Origin: Sediminibacillus dalangtanensis
GTDB lineage: Bacteria; Bacillota; Bacilli; Bacillales; Amphibacillaceae
DNA: 64,000 nucleotides
Assembly: GCF_017792025.1 (NCBI RefSeq)
Contig: NZ_CP046956.1
Span: 3,968,001-4,032,000, forward strand
Direction of reading: 5' to 3'
Under the pieces are notes generated by a model, which saw only the letters and a list, made by a program, of their open reading frames with translations, had not been told where the DNA came from and did not search any database. Position numbers and translations under genes: made by a program. This document shows, piece after piece, positions 31,425 through 42,870 of this stretch (positions within the stretch are counted from its first letter, which is position 1; each line of letters opens with the position of its first letter).

Positions 31425-31527
31425 CTATTTGATGGAGTAATAAAAATTCCAAGATGTTATACTGAAAACAAATAAGCTGCAGTTCCTGTTTGCGGCTTTT
31501 TTCCGATAATACAAAAGGGTGACGACA

Positions 31528-32958
31528 ATGAACCAAGATTTAACTCCTTTATTTGGAGCCTTACAAACTTTTTCGCAACAAAACCCTATTTCTTTTCATG
31601 TACCGGGCCATAAAAACGGTGAGATTTTCGCTGAAAATGGATTAGAGATCTTTGAGCATATACTTCGAACAGATGTAACAGAATTGACCGGGCTGGACGA
31701 CTTGCATGCAGCAACAGGCGCCATTAAACAGGCGCAGGATCTTGCAGCAAAGTGGTTTGGTGCTGACGAAACGTTTTTTCTGGTAGGCGGTAGTACCGCT
31801 GGTAACTTGGCAATGATGCTGACGGCGGCAAGGCTTGGTAGAAAAGTACTCGTCCAGCGTAATTGTCACAAGTCCATACTTAACGGTCTGGAGTTAAGCG
31901 GGTTGGAGCCGGTCTTCGTGGCCCCTGCTTACGATGAAAGGGTTGGCCGTTATACTGCTCCCGCCTTGGACACGATCAGGCAGGCAATTGATCAGTATCC
32001 TGAAGTTGGCGCCATTGTCCTGACCTACCCGGATTATTTTGGTACGGCGTTTGATCTTCCATCCGTGGTGGAGATGGCCCATCAGCGAAATATCGCCGTA
32101 CTGGTGGATGAGGCTCATGGCGTCCATTTTTCTCTTTCGGAAACGTTTCCTGCTTCTGCACTAGCGTCAGGAGCAGACCTTGTCGTCCAATCAGCTCATA
32201 AGATGGCTCCGGCCCTGACAATGGCGTCTTTTCTGCATATCAAGTCACATATAATCGACAGGGAAGATGTTGCTCATTACTTGCAAATGCTTCAATCGAG
32301 CAGCCCATCCTACCCATTAATGGCAAGTCTTGACTTGGCGCGTTACTATTTAGCCGGGATCAAAGAAAATACGTTACAATCCATTCTTGAAAGTATCACC
32401 CGTCTGCGCCGGGTACTTTCTGCCGCAGAGGGGTGGGAAGTGCTGCCAAATGAAGCTGGGGCAGATGACCCGCTGAAAATCACGTTGGAGGTAGACAAGC
32501 GTTGGTCTGGCATCCAAGTTGCTAAACTGTTTGAAGAACAGGACATCTATCCCGAGCTTTCTACGGAAAATCAGGTTCTTTTCATTCATGGCCTTGCTCC
32601 TTTTCAAGAATGGGAAAGGCTGCAAACAGCAGTAGAAAAGACTTCTCGGCGATTAAAATTCCTTCCCAACCGTGATACAATAGGAATAGGAAGTGTACAG
32701 ATCGAACAACAGCAAATCCACTCATTGGAAGTTTCTTATCAAACGATGAACCGGATGAGGAAAGAGTTCATTGGGTGGGCCAGTGTAGAAGGAAAAGTAG
32801 CAGCACAGGCTGTCATTCCATATCCGCCAGGTATTCCATTGCTGTTAAAAGGAGAAAAAGTAACATCAGTCCATATAAAGATGATAAACTATTTAATAAA
32901 GCAAGGAATAAACTTTCAAAATCATAACATTGAACAAGGCATGTATTGTCTGAGATAG
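31528..32958 (+). CDS. yaaO: Orn/Lys/Arg decarboxylase-family PLP enzyme YaaO
   Basis: Fold-type I PLP enzyme of the short, two-domain Orn/Lys/Arg decarboxylase group (no wing domain). Substrate is uncertain: arginine and lysine are both possible, and B. subtilis has two paralogues (SpeA and YaaO). The 476-residue protein shows SFHVPGHKNG (about 22-31), FLVGGSTAGNLAMML (about 82-96), VDEAHGVHF (about 192-200) and the Schiff-base lysine in VQSAHKMAPALTMASFLH (about 218-235). ATG 31528 follows AAAGGGTGACGACA; the in-frame GTG three codons earlier is inside that site. tmk follows 24 bp later in the same direction. Confidence 0.92.
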   Translation: MNQDLTPLFGALQTFSQQNPISFHVPGHKNGEIFAENGLEIFEHILRTDVTELTGLDDLHAATGAIKQAQDLAAKWFGADETFFLVGGSTAGNLAMMLTAARLGRKVLVQRNCHKSILNGLELSGLEPVFVAPAYDERVGRYTAPALDTIRQAIDQYPEVGAIVLTYPDYFGTAFDLPSVVEMAHQRNIAVLVDEAHGVHFSLSETFPASALASGADLVVQSAHKMAPALTMASFLHIKSHIIDREDVAHYLQMLQSSSPSYPLMASLDLARYYLAGIKENTLQSILESITRLRRVLSAAEGWEVLPNEAGADDPLKITLEVDKRWSGIQVAKLFEEQDIYPELSTENQVLFIHGLAPFQEWERLQTAVEKTSRRLKFLPNRDTIGIGSVQIEQQQIHSLEVSYQTMNRMRKEFIGWASVEGKVAAQAVIPYPPGIPLLLKGEKVTSVHIKMINYLIKQGINFQNHNIEQGMYCLR

Positions 32959-32982
32959 GTACAGCTCTAAAGGAGAATGAAT

Positions 32983-33609
32983 GTGCAAGGACACTTTATA
33001 ACGTTTGAAGGCGGAGAGGGAGCCGGAAAAACCTCGGTATTAAAAGAAATAGAGAAAAAACTGACGGAGGAAGGCTATTCAGTAACAGCTACGCGGGAAC
33101 CTGGTGGAATTGAAATAGCCGAAAAAATCAGGCAGATTATTTTGGAGCCTTCCCATACAGCCATGGACGGAAAGACAGAGGTGTTGCTTTATGCGGCAGC
33201 CAGGCGTCAGCATTTAGTGGAAAAGGTACTTCCAGCTCTCAAACAAGGACGAATCGTTTTATGCGATCGTTTTGTTGACAGCAGCCTGGCCTATCAAGGA
33301 TATGCTCGCGGTCTGGGAATGGAGGAAGTATATCAAATAAACCAGTTCGCCATCCGTGATTGCATGCCGGATTTGACACTATTTTTTGATATACGGCCGG
33401 AAGTTGGTTTAAAGCGGATTGCAGAAAATGTTTCACGTGAAAAAAACCGGTTGGATTTAGAAAAACAACAGTTCCATGATAGCGTTTATCAGGCTTATCG
33501 AATGCTATTGGAAAAGTTTCCAAACAGAATTTCTCCAATCAATGCAGAAAACGACTTAGCCACCGTAACAGAAGAAGCTTACCAGAAAATTGTTTCTTTT
33601 TTGCATTAA
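32983..33609 (+). CDS. tmk: Thymidylate kinase
   Basis: Phosphorylates dTMP to dTDP. The 208-residue protein has the P-loop [13 protein letters not shown] (about 7-19), the DRF/Y motif [19 protein letters not shown] (about 92-110) and a lid with REKNRLD. I choose GTG 32983, seven bases after AAAGGAG and matching the usual N-terminus (xxGxFITFEG); the ATG at 32977 is only one base from the ribosome site. First gene of the conserved tmk-darA-yaaR-holB-ricT-yabA group. Confidence 0.95.
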   Translation: MQGHFITFEGGEGAGKTSVLKEIEKKLTEEGYSVTATREPGGIEIAEKIRQIILEPSHTAMDGKTEVLLYAAARRQHLVEKVLPALKQGRIVLCDRFVDSSLAYQGYARGLGMEEVYQINQFAIRDCMPDLTLFFDIRPEVGLKRIAENVSREKNRLDLEKQQFHDSVYQAYRMLLEKFPNRISPINAENDLATVTEEAYQKIVSFLH

Positions 33610-33714
33610 AGAGGAATGATATTACTCTACAAGCAAAGGGTTGACGGTGTTCCATTAGCATTCCAGGTCGCTCTGCGAACAGGTTTGTTTGCTTAAAAAA
33701 TAGAATATGGATAA

Positions 33715-34065
<351 letters not shown>

Positions 34066-34083
34066 ATAAAAAGAGGAGAAGTA

Positions 34084-34524
34084 ATGAAAATATCACAAGA
34101 GATGCGTTCAAAAGTGGAGGCATCACCGAAAAATATCCCTCAAGTAGACAGAGGAAACAAGCGTTTTGGAACCTTGGTAGAATCACAAAGCCAAAAGCTA
34201 AAAGAGATGGAATTGCAAAAATTAATGTCTGATCTTACCGCTCAAGGGGAAAGACTGGCGCGTGCCCGGTCTTTCCGGGATTTGGCCAAGTATAAACGTA
34301 TGGTGAAAAACTTTGTCAAGGAAGCTGTGCAATATGGGATGGAATTAAAACATTCTCACAGCTGGAACATGGATGGAAACAACCGAAAACTCACGACAGT
34401 GGAAAATATCGACGAAAAGCTGGTGGAGTTGACGGAAGGTGTACTGGAACAGGAAAAAAAGCCGATTGATATACTAGGCCTGATTGGAGAAATTAAAGGG
34501 CTGCTGGTTAATTTATATACTTAA
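34084..34524 (+). CDS. yaaR: YaaR family protein (DUF327)
   Basis: 146-residue, helical, highly charged cytoplasmic protein of unknown function (DUF327). The central block RARSFRDLAKYKRMVKNFVK and SHSWNMDGNNRKLTTVENID (about 88-107) identifies the family. The start has AAGAGGAGAAGTA before ATG. Conserved between darA and holB; nothing in the sequence indicates the biochemical role. Confidence 0.93.
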   Translation: MKISQEMRSKVEASPKNIPQVDRGNKRFGTLVESQSQKLKEMELQKLMSDLTAQGERLARARSFRDLAKYKRMVKNFVKEAVQYGMELKHSHSWNMDGNNRKLTTVENIDEKLVELTEGVLEQEKKPIDILGLIGEIKGLLVNLYT

Positions 34525-34549
34525 GGTCAGCGAGTAAGGATGAAAGTAA

Positions 34550-35536
34550 ATGAAAACATGGTCTGATATAGCATCCATACAACCATTAGTAGCCAGGATG
34601 CTGACGAATAGTCTGGCGAAACAGCGGGTTTCCCATGCTTATTTATTTCAGGGAAACCGGGGGACAGGAAAAAAAGCCATCAGCATGGTGTTGGCAAAAA
34701 GCATCTTTTGCCGCCATAAAAACGGTCAGGAGCCCTGTCAGCAGTGCAAGGATTGTCAGCGGATAGAATCCGGCAACCACCCGGATGTACACTGGATCAT
34801 ACCGGATGGCCATTCTATCAAGAAAGAACAAATCCTCCACTTACAAAAGGAGTTTACGTACACAGGGTTGGAATCGAATCAGAAGGTCTATATCATAGAA
34901 GACGCAGAAAAAATGACAGCCAATGCATCCAATCGGCTGTTAAAATTTTTAGAAGAGCCAAGTAAACAGACAACGGCGATGCTTCTCACTTCTAACAGTC
35001 AGGCCATCCTGCAGACGATTCGGTCTAGATGCCAAATCATGGCTCTCAAGCCTTTGAACGCAGCCAATTTACAGCGGCAGCTGCAGGAGGAAGGATTATC
35101 TTCCTCCAATGCAAGATTGATCTCCGCGCTTACCAACAATATCACCGAAGCACTAGAAATAGGCCATGATGACTGGTTTGCTAATGCCAGAAAGATAGTG
35201 GTACAATTAACAGAAGTACTCCAGTCGAAACCGGAGGAAGCCATGTTGTTCATCAATAATCAATGGATGCCTCATTTTAAAGAGAGACAACAGATGCAAA
35301 GAGGCTTGGACTTGTTATTGTTATGGTTCAAAGACATTGTCTATAGCTTTGTAGACAACGAGGAAGCGATCATTTTCATCAATGAAAAAGATAAGCTTTC
35401 TCAAGCCTCCCTGCATTGGTCGAAACAGGAAACGACCGATGCTTTGCAGCGGATTCTGGAGGCTAAAAGAAAATTGGAACAAAATGTGCATCCGGCTTTG
35501 GCAATGGAGCAGCTTACACTTCATTTGAAGAGGTGA
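34550..35536 (+). CDS. holB: DNA polymerase III subunit delta'
   Basis: Stator subunit of the clamp loader. The 328-residue AAA+ protein has a P-loop-like segment QGNRGTGKKAISM (about 34-46), a four-Cys zinc module (CRHKNGQEPCQQCKDCQ, about 55-71), and the DEXX-equivalent IIEDAEKM (about 112-119; Glu-Asp-Ala-Glu, degenerate as usual for delta'), then sensor 1 LLTSNSQAIL and an SRC motif IRSRCQ. Start ATG follows AAGGATGAAAGTAA, a modest site. ricT begins 7 bp after the stop. Confidence 0.94.
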   Translation: MKTWSDIASIQPLVARMLTNSLAKQRVSHAYLFQGNRGTGKKAISMVLAKSIFCRHKNGQEPCQQCKDCQRIESGNHPDVHWIIPDGHSIKKEQILHLQKEFTYTGLESNQKVYIIEDAEKMTANASNRLLKFLEEPSKQTTAMLLTSNSQAILQTIRSRCQIMALKPLNAANLQRQLQEEGLSSSNARLISALTNNITEALEIGHDDWFANARKIVVQLTEVLQSKPEEAMLFINNQWMPHFKERQQMQRGLDLLLLWFKDIVYSFVDNEEAIIFINEKDKLSQASLHWSKQETTDALQRILEAKRKLEQNVHPALAMEQLTLHLKR

Positions 35537-35543
35537 ATGACAG

Positions 35544-36371
35544 ATGGTAGAAGTGATTGGCGTCCGTTTTAAAAAAGCGGGTAAAATATATTATTTCGAC
35601 CCAGCCGGGAATATCATTTCCAAAGACGATTATGTTATTGTAGAAACGGTCCGAGGAATTGAATTCGGCAAAGTGGTCATTTCCAATAAACGGGTGGATG
35701 AGGAAGATGTTGTACTCCCATTGAAAAAAGTCATCCGTTTGGCAACCGAGAAGGATAAATTATCGGTGGTGGAAAATCAGGAAAGTTCGCATGAGGCACA
35801 TCGGATTTGCGAACAAAAGATCCGGGAACATAACCTGGATATGAACTTAGTCGAGGTCGAGTACACCTTTGACCGTAATAAAGTTATTTTTTATTTCACT
35901 GCAGACGGAAGGGTCGATTTCCGGAACCTGGTCAAGGATTTAGCTTCTGTATTCAAAACAAGAATTGAATTACGGCAAATCGGGGTTCGGGATGAGGCGA
36001 AGTTGCTTGGTGGTGTCGGACCGTGTGGACGGATGCTCTGCTGTTCCACCTTCCTGGGCGACTTTGAACCTGTATCGATCAAAATGGCAAAGGATCAGAA
36101 TTTGTCTTTGAATCCAGCTAAAATATCTGGACTATGCGGACGTTTGATGTGCTGTTTGAAATATGAAAATGATGAGTATGAAACAGCGAAAAAAATCCTG
36201 CCTGACTTAGGGGAGAAAATCACAACCGGCTACGGAGCAGGAAAAGTTGTTGGATTGAATATTCTGGAACGACTCGTCCAAATCGAAATTCCCGAAAAGG
36301 AAAGAGTAATTGAATATACAATCGATGAACTTATCGATGAAGGAGTCATATCTACGCAAGCCACGGAATGA
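35544..36371 (+). CDS. ricT: RicT (PSP1-domain) component of the RicAFT complex
   Basis: 275-residue PSP1 protein, B. subtilis YaaT. With RicA and RicF it forms an iron-sulfur complex that promotes RNase Y-dependent mRNA maturation and affects sporulation, competence and biofilm decisions. The Cys-rich block [14 protein letters not shown] (about 156-169) and [13 protein letters not shown] (about 196-208) are the cluster ligands region and all cysteines are present. Start ATG follows AAGAGGTGAATGACAG. Followed by yabA after 16 bp. Confidence 0.95.
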   Translation: MVEVIGVRFKKAGKIYYFDPAGNIISKDDYVIVETVRGIEFGKVVISNKRVDEEDVVLPLKKVIRLATEKDKLSVVENQESSHEAHRICEQKIREHNLDMNLVEVEYTFDRNKVIFYFTADGRVDFRNLVKDLASVFKTRIELRQIGVRDEAKLLGGVGPCGRMLCCSTFLGDFEPVSIKMAKDQNLSLNPAKISGLCGRLMCCLKYENDEYETAKKILPDLGEKITTGYGAGKVVGLNILERLVQIEIPEKERVIEYTIDELIDEGVISTQATE

Positions 36372-36387
36372 TGGGGTGGAAAGACGC

Positions 36388-36738
36388 GTGAATAAAAAAG
36401 AAGTTTTTGAACAAGTCACAGATATGGAAGAGAAAATCGGTCAGTTATACCAGCAATTGGGAGATTTGAAAAATTACTTAGCCGAACTGCTAGAAGAAAA
36501 TCATCGTCTCGCAGTCGAGAATCATCATTTGCGCAACCGATTGGAAAGCAGTACCGAACAAGAAGAACAAAAAGAAACAGGCAAGAGCAGCAGCTCTGAA
36601 GTACCGGTTGGCGAAGGCTATGATAATTTAGCGCGTTTGTATGAAGAAGGGTTTCATATTTGTAACGTTCATTTTGGCAGTCCGCGCCAGGATGAAGACT
36701 GCTTGTTTTGCTTGTTATTTCTAAATAAAAGCAAATAG
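36388..36738 (+). CDS. yabA: Replication initiation control protein YabA
   Basis: Negative regulator of DNA replication initiation that bridges DnaA and the DnaN clamp. The 116-residue protein has an N-terminal coiled coil (about 5-60; [20 protein letters not shown]) and a C-terminal zinc motif [19 protein letters not shown] (H, C, C, C). GTG 36388 aligns with the B. subtilis start (MDKKELF); the open frame upstream overlaps ricT and is not used. Ribosome site GGTGGAAAGACGC is weak. Confidence 0.94.
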   Translation: MNKKEVFEQVTDMEEKIGQLYQQLGDLKNYLAELLEENHRLAVENHHLRNRLESSTEQEEQKETGKSSSSEVPVGEGYDNLARLYEEGFHICNVHFGSPRQDEDCLFCLLFLNKSK

Positions 36739-36774
36739 AGGGACGGGCGTTCTAGCGCACGAACCATTGGGAAC

Positions 36775-36815
36775 AGGACTGAATTCAAGGATTTCTTTGA
36801 TTCAGTCCTTCTTTT
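36775..36815 (+). terminator. Terminator after yabA
   Basis: AGGACTGAATTCAAGG / TTTGATTCAGTCCT, one bulge, followed by TCTTTT. Confidence 0.8.
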
Positions 36816-36887
36816 CATACAGACTGATTTTTTAAAAAGCGGGTAGGTGAATGGCTATCACGCTAAAGGAAGAAAGGATTTGGAATC

Positions 36888-37640
36888 GTGGAAGAAGTTG
36901 TATTGAAGAACGGGGAGAGGCTTGACTACTTACTGGCAGAAGAAAACATGAAAATCATCCAGAGCCCGGAAGTGTTCGCTTTTTCTTTGGACGCTGTGCT
37001 GCTGGCTGATTTCACGTATGTACCGGTAAAGCAGGGGAACATCCTCGACTTGTGTACCGGAAATGGGGTAATCCCCTTACTGTTGAGCAGGCGGTCCCGT
37101 GCCCATATCACCGGAGTGGAAATACAGAGCAGGCTGTACGATATGGCAAAGAGAAACGTTACCATCAATGACTTGAACGGTCAAATCGCCATGGTACACG
37201 GAGATTTAAAGGACATGCCTTCACAATTCGGAAATGGTCCTTTTGACTTGGTCACCTGTAATCCCCCTTATTTTCAAACACCGCAGAAAAATGAGCAAAA
37301 CAGTAATGCGTACTTAACGATTGCCAGACATGAAATTTATTGCACGTTAGAAGATGTCGTGGCAGCATGCAGTAAATTGGTCCGACCTGGTGGAAAAGTG
37401 GCGATGGTGCACAGGCCGGGACGTCTGGTAGATTTGCTGACACTGTACCGTAAGTATAAAATCGAGCCGAAAAAACTTCGATTCGTGTATCCAAAGGCTG
37501 GAAAGGAAGCCAACATTCTTTTGATTGAAGGGACGCGCGATGGAAAACCCGACTTGAAGATGCTTCCGCCTCTTTATACTTTTGATGAGCAAGGAAACTA
37601 TACGAAAGAACTTGAGGAAATCTTGTATGGAAAACGATAA
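36888..37640 (+). CDS. yabB: tRNA1(Val) adenine(37)-N6-methyltransferase-like protein
   Basis: SAM-dependent N6-adenine methyltransferase resembling TrmN6/YfiC. The 250-residue protein has motif [20 protein letters not shown] (about 48-66) and the N6-adenine motif NPPYFQ (about 124-129) in [13 protein letters not shown] 36888 follows AAAGGATTTGGAATC. The 3' end overlaps yazA by 14 bp, and rsmI follows; the trio forms an RNA-modification operon. Target tRNA is inferred from the family. Confidence 0.92.
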   Translation: MEEVVLKNGERLDYLLAEENMKIIQSPEVFAFSLDAVLLADFTYVPVKQGNILDLCTGNGVIPLLLSRRSRAHITGVEIQSRLYDMAKRNVTINDLNGQIAMVHGDLKDMPSQFGNGPFDLVTCNPPYFQTPQKNEQNSNAYLTIARHEIYCTLEDVVAACSKLVRPGGKVAMVHRPGRLVDLLTLYRKYKIEPKKLRFVYPKAGKEANILLIEGTRDGKPDLKMLPPLYTFDEQGNYTKELEEILYGKR

Positions 37641-37905
37641 AACCCACATGGTTTACATGTTGCAATGTAACGATGGGACGTTATATACCGGTTATACAAA
37701 CAATTTAAAAAAACGTATTACCATGCATGAGAATGGTAAAGGGGCTAAATATACAAGGGGCAGGGGGCCGTTTCAGCTGGTGTTCTGTCAGTCTTTTTCG
37801 TCGAAAGAAGAAGCAATGCATGAAGAATACCAAATAAAGCAGCTTTCACGAAAACAGAAGGATAAACTGATTAAATCTTTTACAGAAGGGCATGATGGGA
37901 GATGA
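37627..37905 (+). CDS. yazA: GIY-YIG nuclease-domain protein YazA
   Basis: 92-residue single GIY-YIG domain (UPF0213) protein. [20 protein letters not shown] contains the two signature motifs (VYMLQC for GIY, LYTGYT for YIG), with [19 protein letters not shown] providing the conserved Arg and downstream residues. Function unknown; related proteins cut structured DNA weakly or are structural. ATG 37627 lies inside the end of yabB, after TTGAGGAAATC. Overlaps rsmI by four bases. Confidence 0.93.
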   Translation: MENDKTHMVYMLQCNDGTLYTGYTNNLKKRITMHENGKGAKYTRGRGPFQLVFCQSFSSKEEAMHEEYQIKQLSRKQKDKLIKSFTEGHDGR

Positions 37906-38771
37906 ACATCCAAAGCAGTTTTCAAGGGACTTTTTCCGGAGGAACTCTTTATTTGGTTCCGACACCGATTGGCAATCTTGATGATATTACGCTGCGAGCC
38001 TTACATACATTGAAGACGGTCGATTTTATTGCAGCAGAGGATACAAGGAATACCAAAAAATTGATGAATCACTTCTCGATCGAAAAACCGTTAATCAGTT
38101 ACCATGAACACAATAAACAGGCGAGAGAAGCAGGTTTGTTGGAAAAACTTCAAGAGGGAAAAGACATCGCCTTGGTTAGTGACGCCGGAATGCCGGCCAT
38201 TTCCGATCCTGGATATGAAATGGTAAATGCAGCATTGGAATGCAATTTACCGGTGGTCACACTTCCCGGCGCCAATGCAGCCTTGTGTGCATTGGTGGGT
38301 TCTGGTCTTTCACCGCGTGAATTCTATTTTTATGGATTCTTGCCCCGAAAGAAAAAAGACAGAGAAGCAGAGCTTGATTTGTTGAAGCATGTTCGGGCTA
38401 CCTTGTTGTTTTATGAGTCCCCCCATCGGTTGAAAGAAACGTTGAAGTCGATTGGCGAACAATTGGGAAACCGCAGGGTTTCGCTGGCAAGAGAATTGAC
38501 GAAACGATATGAAGAATATATTCGCGGGACAGCTCAGGAAGTGCTTCGGTGGGCAGAAGAAAAACAAATAAAGGGAGAATTTTGTATTGTGGTCGAAGGT
38601 GGCACAGAAACTGCCCAGGCAGACACTGATTGGTGGGAGGACTGGACACTTAAGGAGCATGTGGCTTATTACATGGAGCAAGGGGAAAGCAGCAAGGATG
38701 CAATCAAACAAACAGCGGTCGATAGGAAAATGCCGAAACGGGACGTGTATCAGGCTTTTCATGTTGAATAA
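37902..38771 (+). CDS. rsmI: 16S rRNA 2'-O-ribose C1402 methyltransferase
   Basis: Methylates the ribose of C1402 in the decoding centre, partnering with RsmH. The 289-residue protein is of the tetrapyrrole-methylase fold: LYLVPTPIGNLDDITLRAL (about 16-34), AAEDTRNTKKLMNHF (about 46-60), LVSDAGMPAISDPGYEMV (about 88-105) and PHRLKETL. All signatures are intact. Start ATG overlaps the yazA stop as ATGA. Confidence 0.96.
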   Translation: MNIQSSFQGTFSGGTLYLVPTPIGNLDDITLRALHTLKTVDFIAAEDTRNTKKLMNHFSIEKPLISYHEHNKQAREAGLLEKLQEGKDIALVSDAGMPAISDPGYEMVNAALECNLPVVTLPGANAALCALVGSGLSPREFYFYGFLPRKKKDREAELDLLKHVRATLLFYESPHRLKETLKSIGEQLGNRRVSLARELTKRYEEYIRGTAQEVLRWAEEKQIKGEFCIVVEGGTETAQADTDWWEDWTLKEHVAYYMEQGESSKDAIKQTAVDRKMPKRDVYQAFHVE

Positions 38772-38805
38772 AAAAAGGCCTCTATGCAAAGATAGGGGCC
38801 TTTTA
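38770..38805. terminator. Bidirectional terminator between rsmI and abrB
   Basis: AAAAGGCCTCTAT / GATAGGGGCCTTTT with GCAAA loop. T-rich on both strands, so it serves both convergent genes. Confidence 0.92.
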
Positions 38806-38808
38806 CTA

Positions 38809-39087
38809 TTACTTATCCAAACGAGATTGTATCTCTTTCAATAACTCCTGTGCGCCTTCAGGGCTCAGCACTAACTTGCCGTTGGCTAATGAAAGATTAT
38901 CATCAGAGATTTCTCCAGTGATATGGCATGTCATGTTTGGCTTGTACTTCTTCAGGATAATGCGATCATCATCCACATAAATCTCCAAAGCATCTTTTTC
39001 ATTGATACCAAGGGTACGACGAAGCTCAATTGGAATAACAACTCGACCTAACTCATCCACCTTACGGACGATTCCAGTAGATTTCAT
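38809..39087 (-). CDS. abrB: Transition-state regulator AbrB
   Basis: DNA-binding repressor of post-exponential genes; released when Spo0A-P rises. The 92-residue protein has the swapped-hairpin SpoVT/AbrB domain at the N-terminus (STGIVRKVDELGRVVIPIEL, about 3-22; DALEIYVDDDRIILKKY, about 31-47) and a C-terminal multimerisation part (SPEGAQELLKEIQSRL). ATG 39087 follows GAGGGGAGAAAATTTT; upstream in-frame codons lack a site. Same place and strand as in B. subtilis. It would be expected to bind the AT-rich box before spoVG in this window. Confidence 0.95.
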   Translation of the reverse strand: MKSTGIVRKVDELGRVVIPIELRRTLGINEKDALEIYVDDDRIILKKYKPNMTCHITGEISDDNLSLANGKLVLSPEGAQELLKEIQSRLDK

Positions 39088-41505
<2,418 letters not shown>

Positions 41506-41527
41506 TGCTGAATCTTTTTCATAACGG

Positions 41528-41566
41528 AAAAAAACGCTTATCATGAAATATGGATAGGCGTTTTTC
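41528..41566 (+). terminator. Terminator after metS
   Basis: AAACGCTTATC / GGATAGGCGTTT followed by a T-run. Confidence 0.9.
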
Positions 41567-41618
41567 TGTGATGAAGAAGAAAAAGTCGGAGAAAGTATTA
41601 CCAGGAGGTTAGGTTAAC

Positions 41619-42389
41619 ATGCTGTTTGATACACATGTACATTTAAACATTAATCAATTTGATGAAGACCGGGAAGAAGTATTGCAGCGCGCCAAAGAAA
41701 CGGGCGTCGAGTATATGGTGGTTGTGGGTTTTGACAGGGAAACCATTCCGAAAGCATTGGAATTGGCCGAAAACAATCCTTCTATGTATGCAGCAGTTGG
41801 TTGGCATCCAGTAGATGCCATCGATATGGAAGATAAAGATTTAGAGTGGATAGAAGAACTAGCGAGCCATCCAAAAGTCGTCGCTATCGGGGAAATGGGC
41901 TTGGATTATCATTGGGATAAGTCGCCAAAGGAAACCCAAAAAGAAGTGCTTCGCAAACAAATTCAGCTGGCGAAGCGTGTCGGATTACCGATTATAATCC
42001 ATAACCGGGAAGCGACCGAGGATATTATTGAAATATTGAGGGAAGAGAATGCCGCGGAGGTTGGCGGAATCATGCACTGTTATAATGATTCGGCTGATTT
42101 TGTCCAGGAATGTCTGGATATGAATTTTTACATTTCTCTAGGTGGACCTGTTACCTTCAAAAATGCCACGGATCCTAAGGAAGTTGCCAAGGTTGTCCCT
42201 CTTGACCGGCTGCTGGTGGAAACAGACTGTCCGTTTTTAGCGCCACACCCAAACCGTGGAAAGCGAAACGAGCCTGCTTATGTCAAATTAGTCGCAGAAA
42301 AAATTGCCGAACTCAAAGAAATTTCGTTCGAGGAAGTTAGCGATGCAACTACAAATAATGCCTTTAAATTATTTAAAATAAATCCGTAG
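41619..42389 (+). CDS. yabD: TatD-family metal-dependent DNase
   Basis: TIM-barrel metal-dependent hydrolase; relatives act as 3'-5' exonucleases in DNA repair. The 256-residue protein shows DTHVHL (about 4-9, metal ligands), GEMGLDYH (about 92-99), IIHNREA (about 126-132), IMHCYN (about 151-156) and the last acid in VETDCPFLAPHP (about 203-214). All ligands are present. Start ATG follows CCAGGAGGTTAGGTTAAC. Same neighbours as B. subtilis (metS before, yabE after). Confidence 0.95.
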   Translation: MLFDTHVHLNINQFDEDREEVLQRAKETGVEYMVVVGFDRETIPKALELAENNPSMYAAVGWHPVDAIDMEDKDLEWIEELASHPKVVAIGEMGLDYHWDKSPKETQKEVLRKQIQLAKRVGLPIIIHNREATEDIIEILREENAAEVGGIMHCYNDSADFVQECLDMNFYISLGGPVTFKNATDPKEVAKVVPLDRLLVETDCPFLAPHPNRGKRNEPAYVKLVAEKIAELKEISFEEVSDATTNNAFKLFKINP

Positions 42390-42487
42390 TGGAAGATGCT
42401 TACCGGAGGATTGACGCTCAGTGCCATTGTTTGTATGGATATGTCGCAATTTTTGAGTTTAAATTTGGATAAGCAGCGTTCATAATG

Positions 42488-42521
42488 AGAGAGCCAGTAT
42501 GAGTCTGGTTCTCTTTTTTTT
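42488..42521 (+). terminator. Terminator after yabD
   Basis: AGAGCCAG-TATGAGT-CTGGTTCT followed by eight T. Confidence 0.9.
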
Positions 42522-42813
42522 GCTCCGTGACGAACACAGCAAATAGTGAACGCTGTATCAGGAGCAGGGCTGACCTACACCTGCGCAGGTTCTAACAAGC
42601 CAGAACAAAGAAGGAGAAAAGCCAAGTTTTCCGGAAAATGGGACATGGCATAATCAATTAAGGAATGGACCGCATTATCATACATTACAATTTGATTAAA
42701 TGCTGTCTATCTCTGTTACTTACTTTTAATATATTTGAAACATTGACTGAATATGCATCTTTCGTTGTTGTAATAGCGGGGATTAGGGGACTTTTGTACC
42801 TTGACTGAACGGA

Positions 42814-42842
42814 TTGACAGGGAAAAACGTTGTTTATATAAT
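42814..42842 (+). promoter_or_regulatory. Sigma-A promoter of yabE
   Basis: TTGACA (42814-42819), 17 bases, TATAAT (42837-42842): a full consensus promoter about 30 bases before the start codon. Confidence 0.88.
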
Positions 42843-42870
42843 ACAACGGGTATAAAGGAGGCAAGCGAGC

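Larger units (their letters stand above)
42390..42870. other. Gene-free region between yabD and yabE
   Basis: Contains the yabD terminator, then about 290 bp with no supported ORF, and finally the yabE promoter. Parts (GTGACGAACACAGC...CTGCGCAGG) look like decayed repeat or gene remnants, but I cannot assign them. Confidence 0.45.

Noticed and set aside
33617..33697. 26-codon frame between tmk and darA
   Set aside because: An AGAGGA precedes its ATG, but the product is too short and featureless to support.
34550..35536. Possible second dnaX-like ATPase
   Set aside because: Degenerate Walker B, length and position after yaaR identify it as delta' (holB), not gamma/tau.
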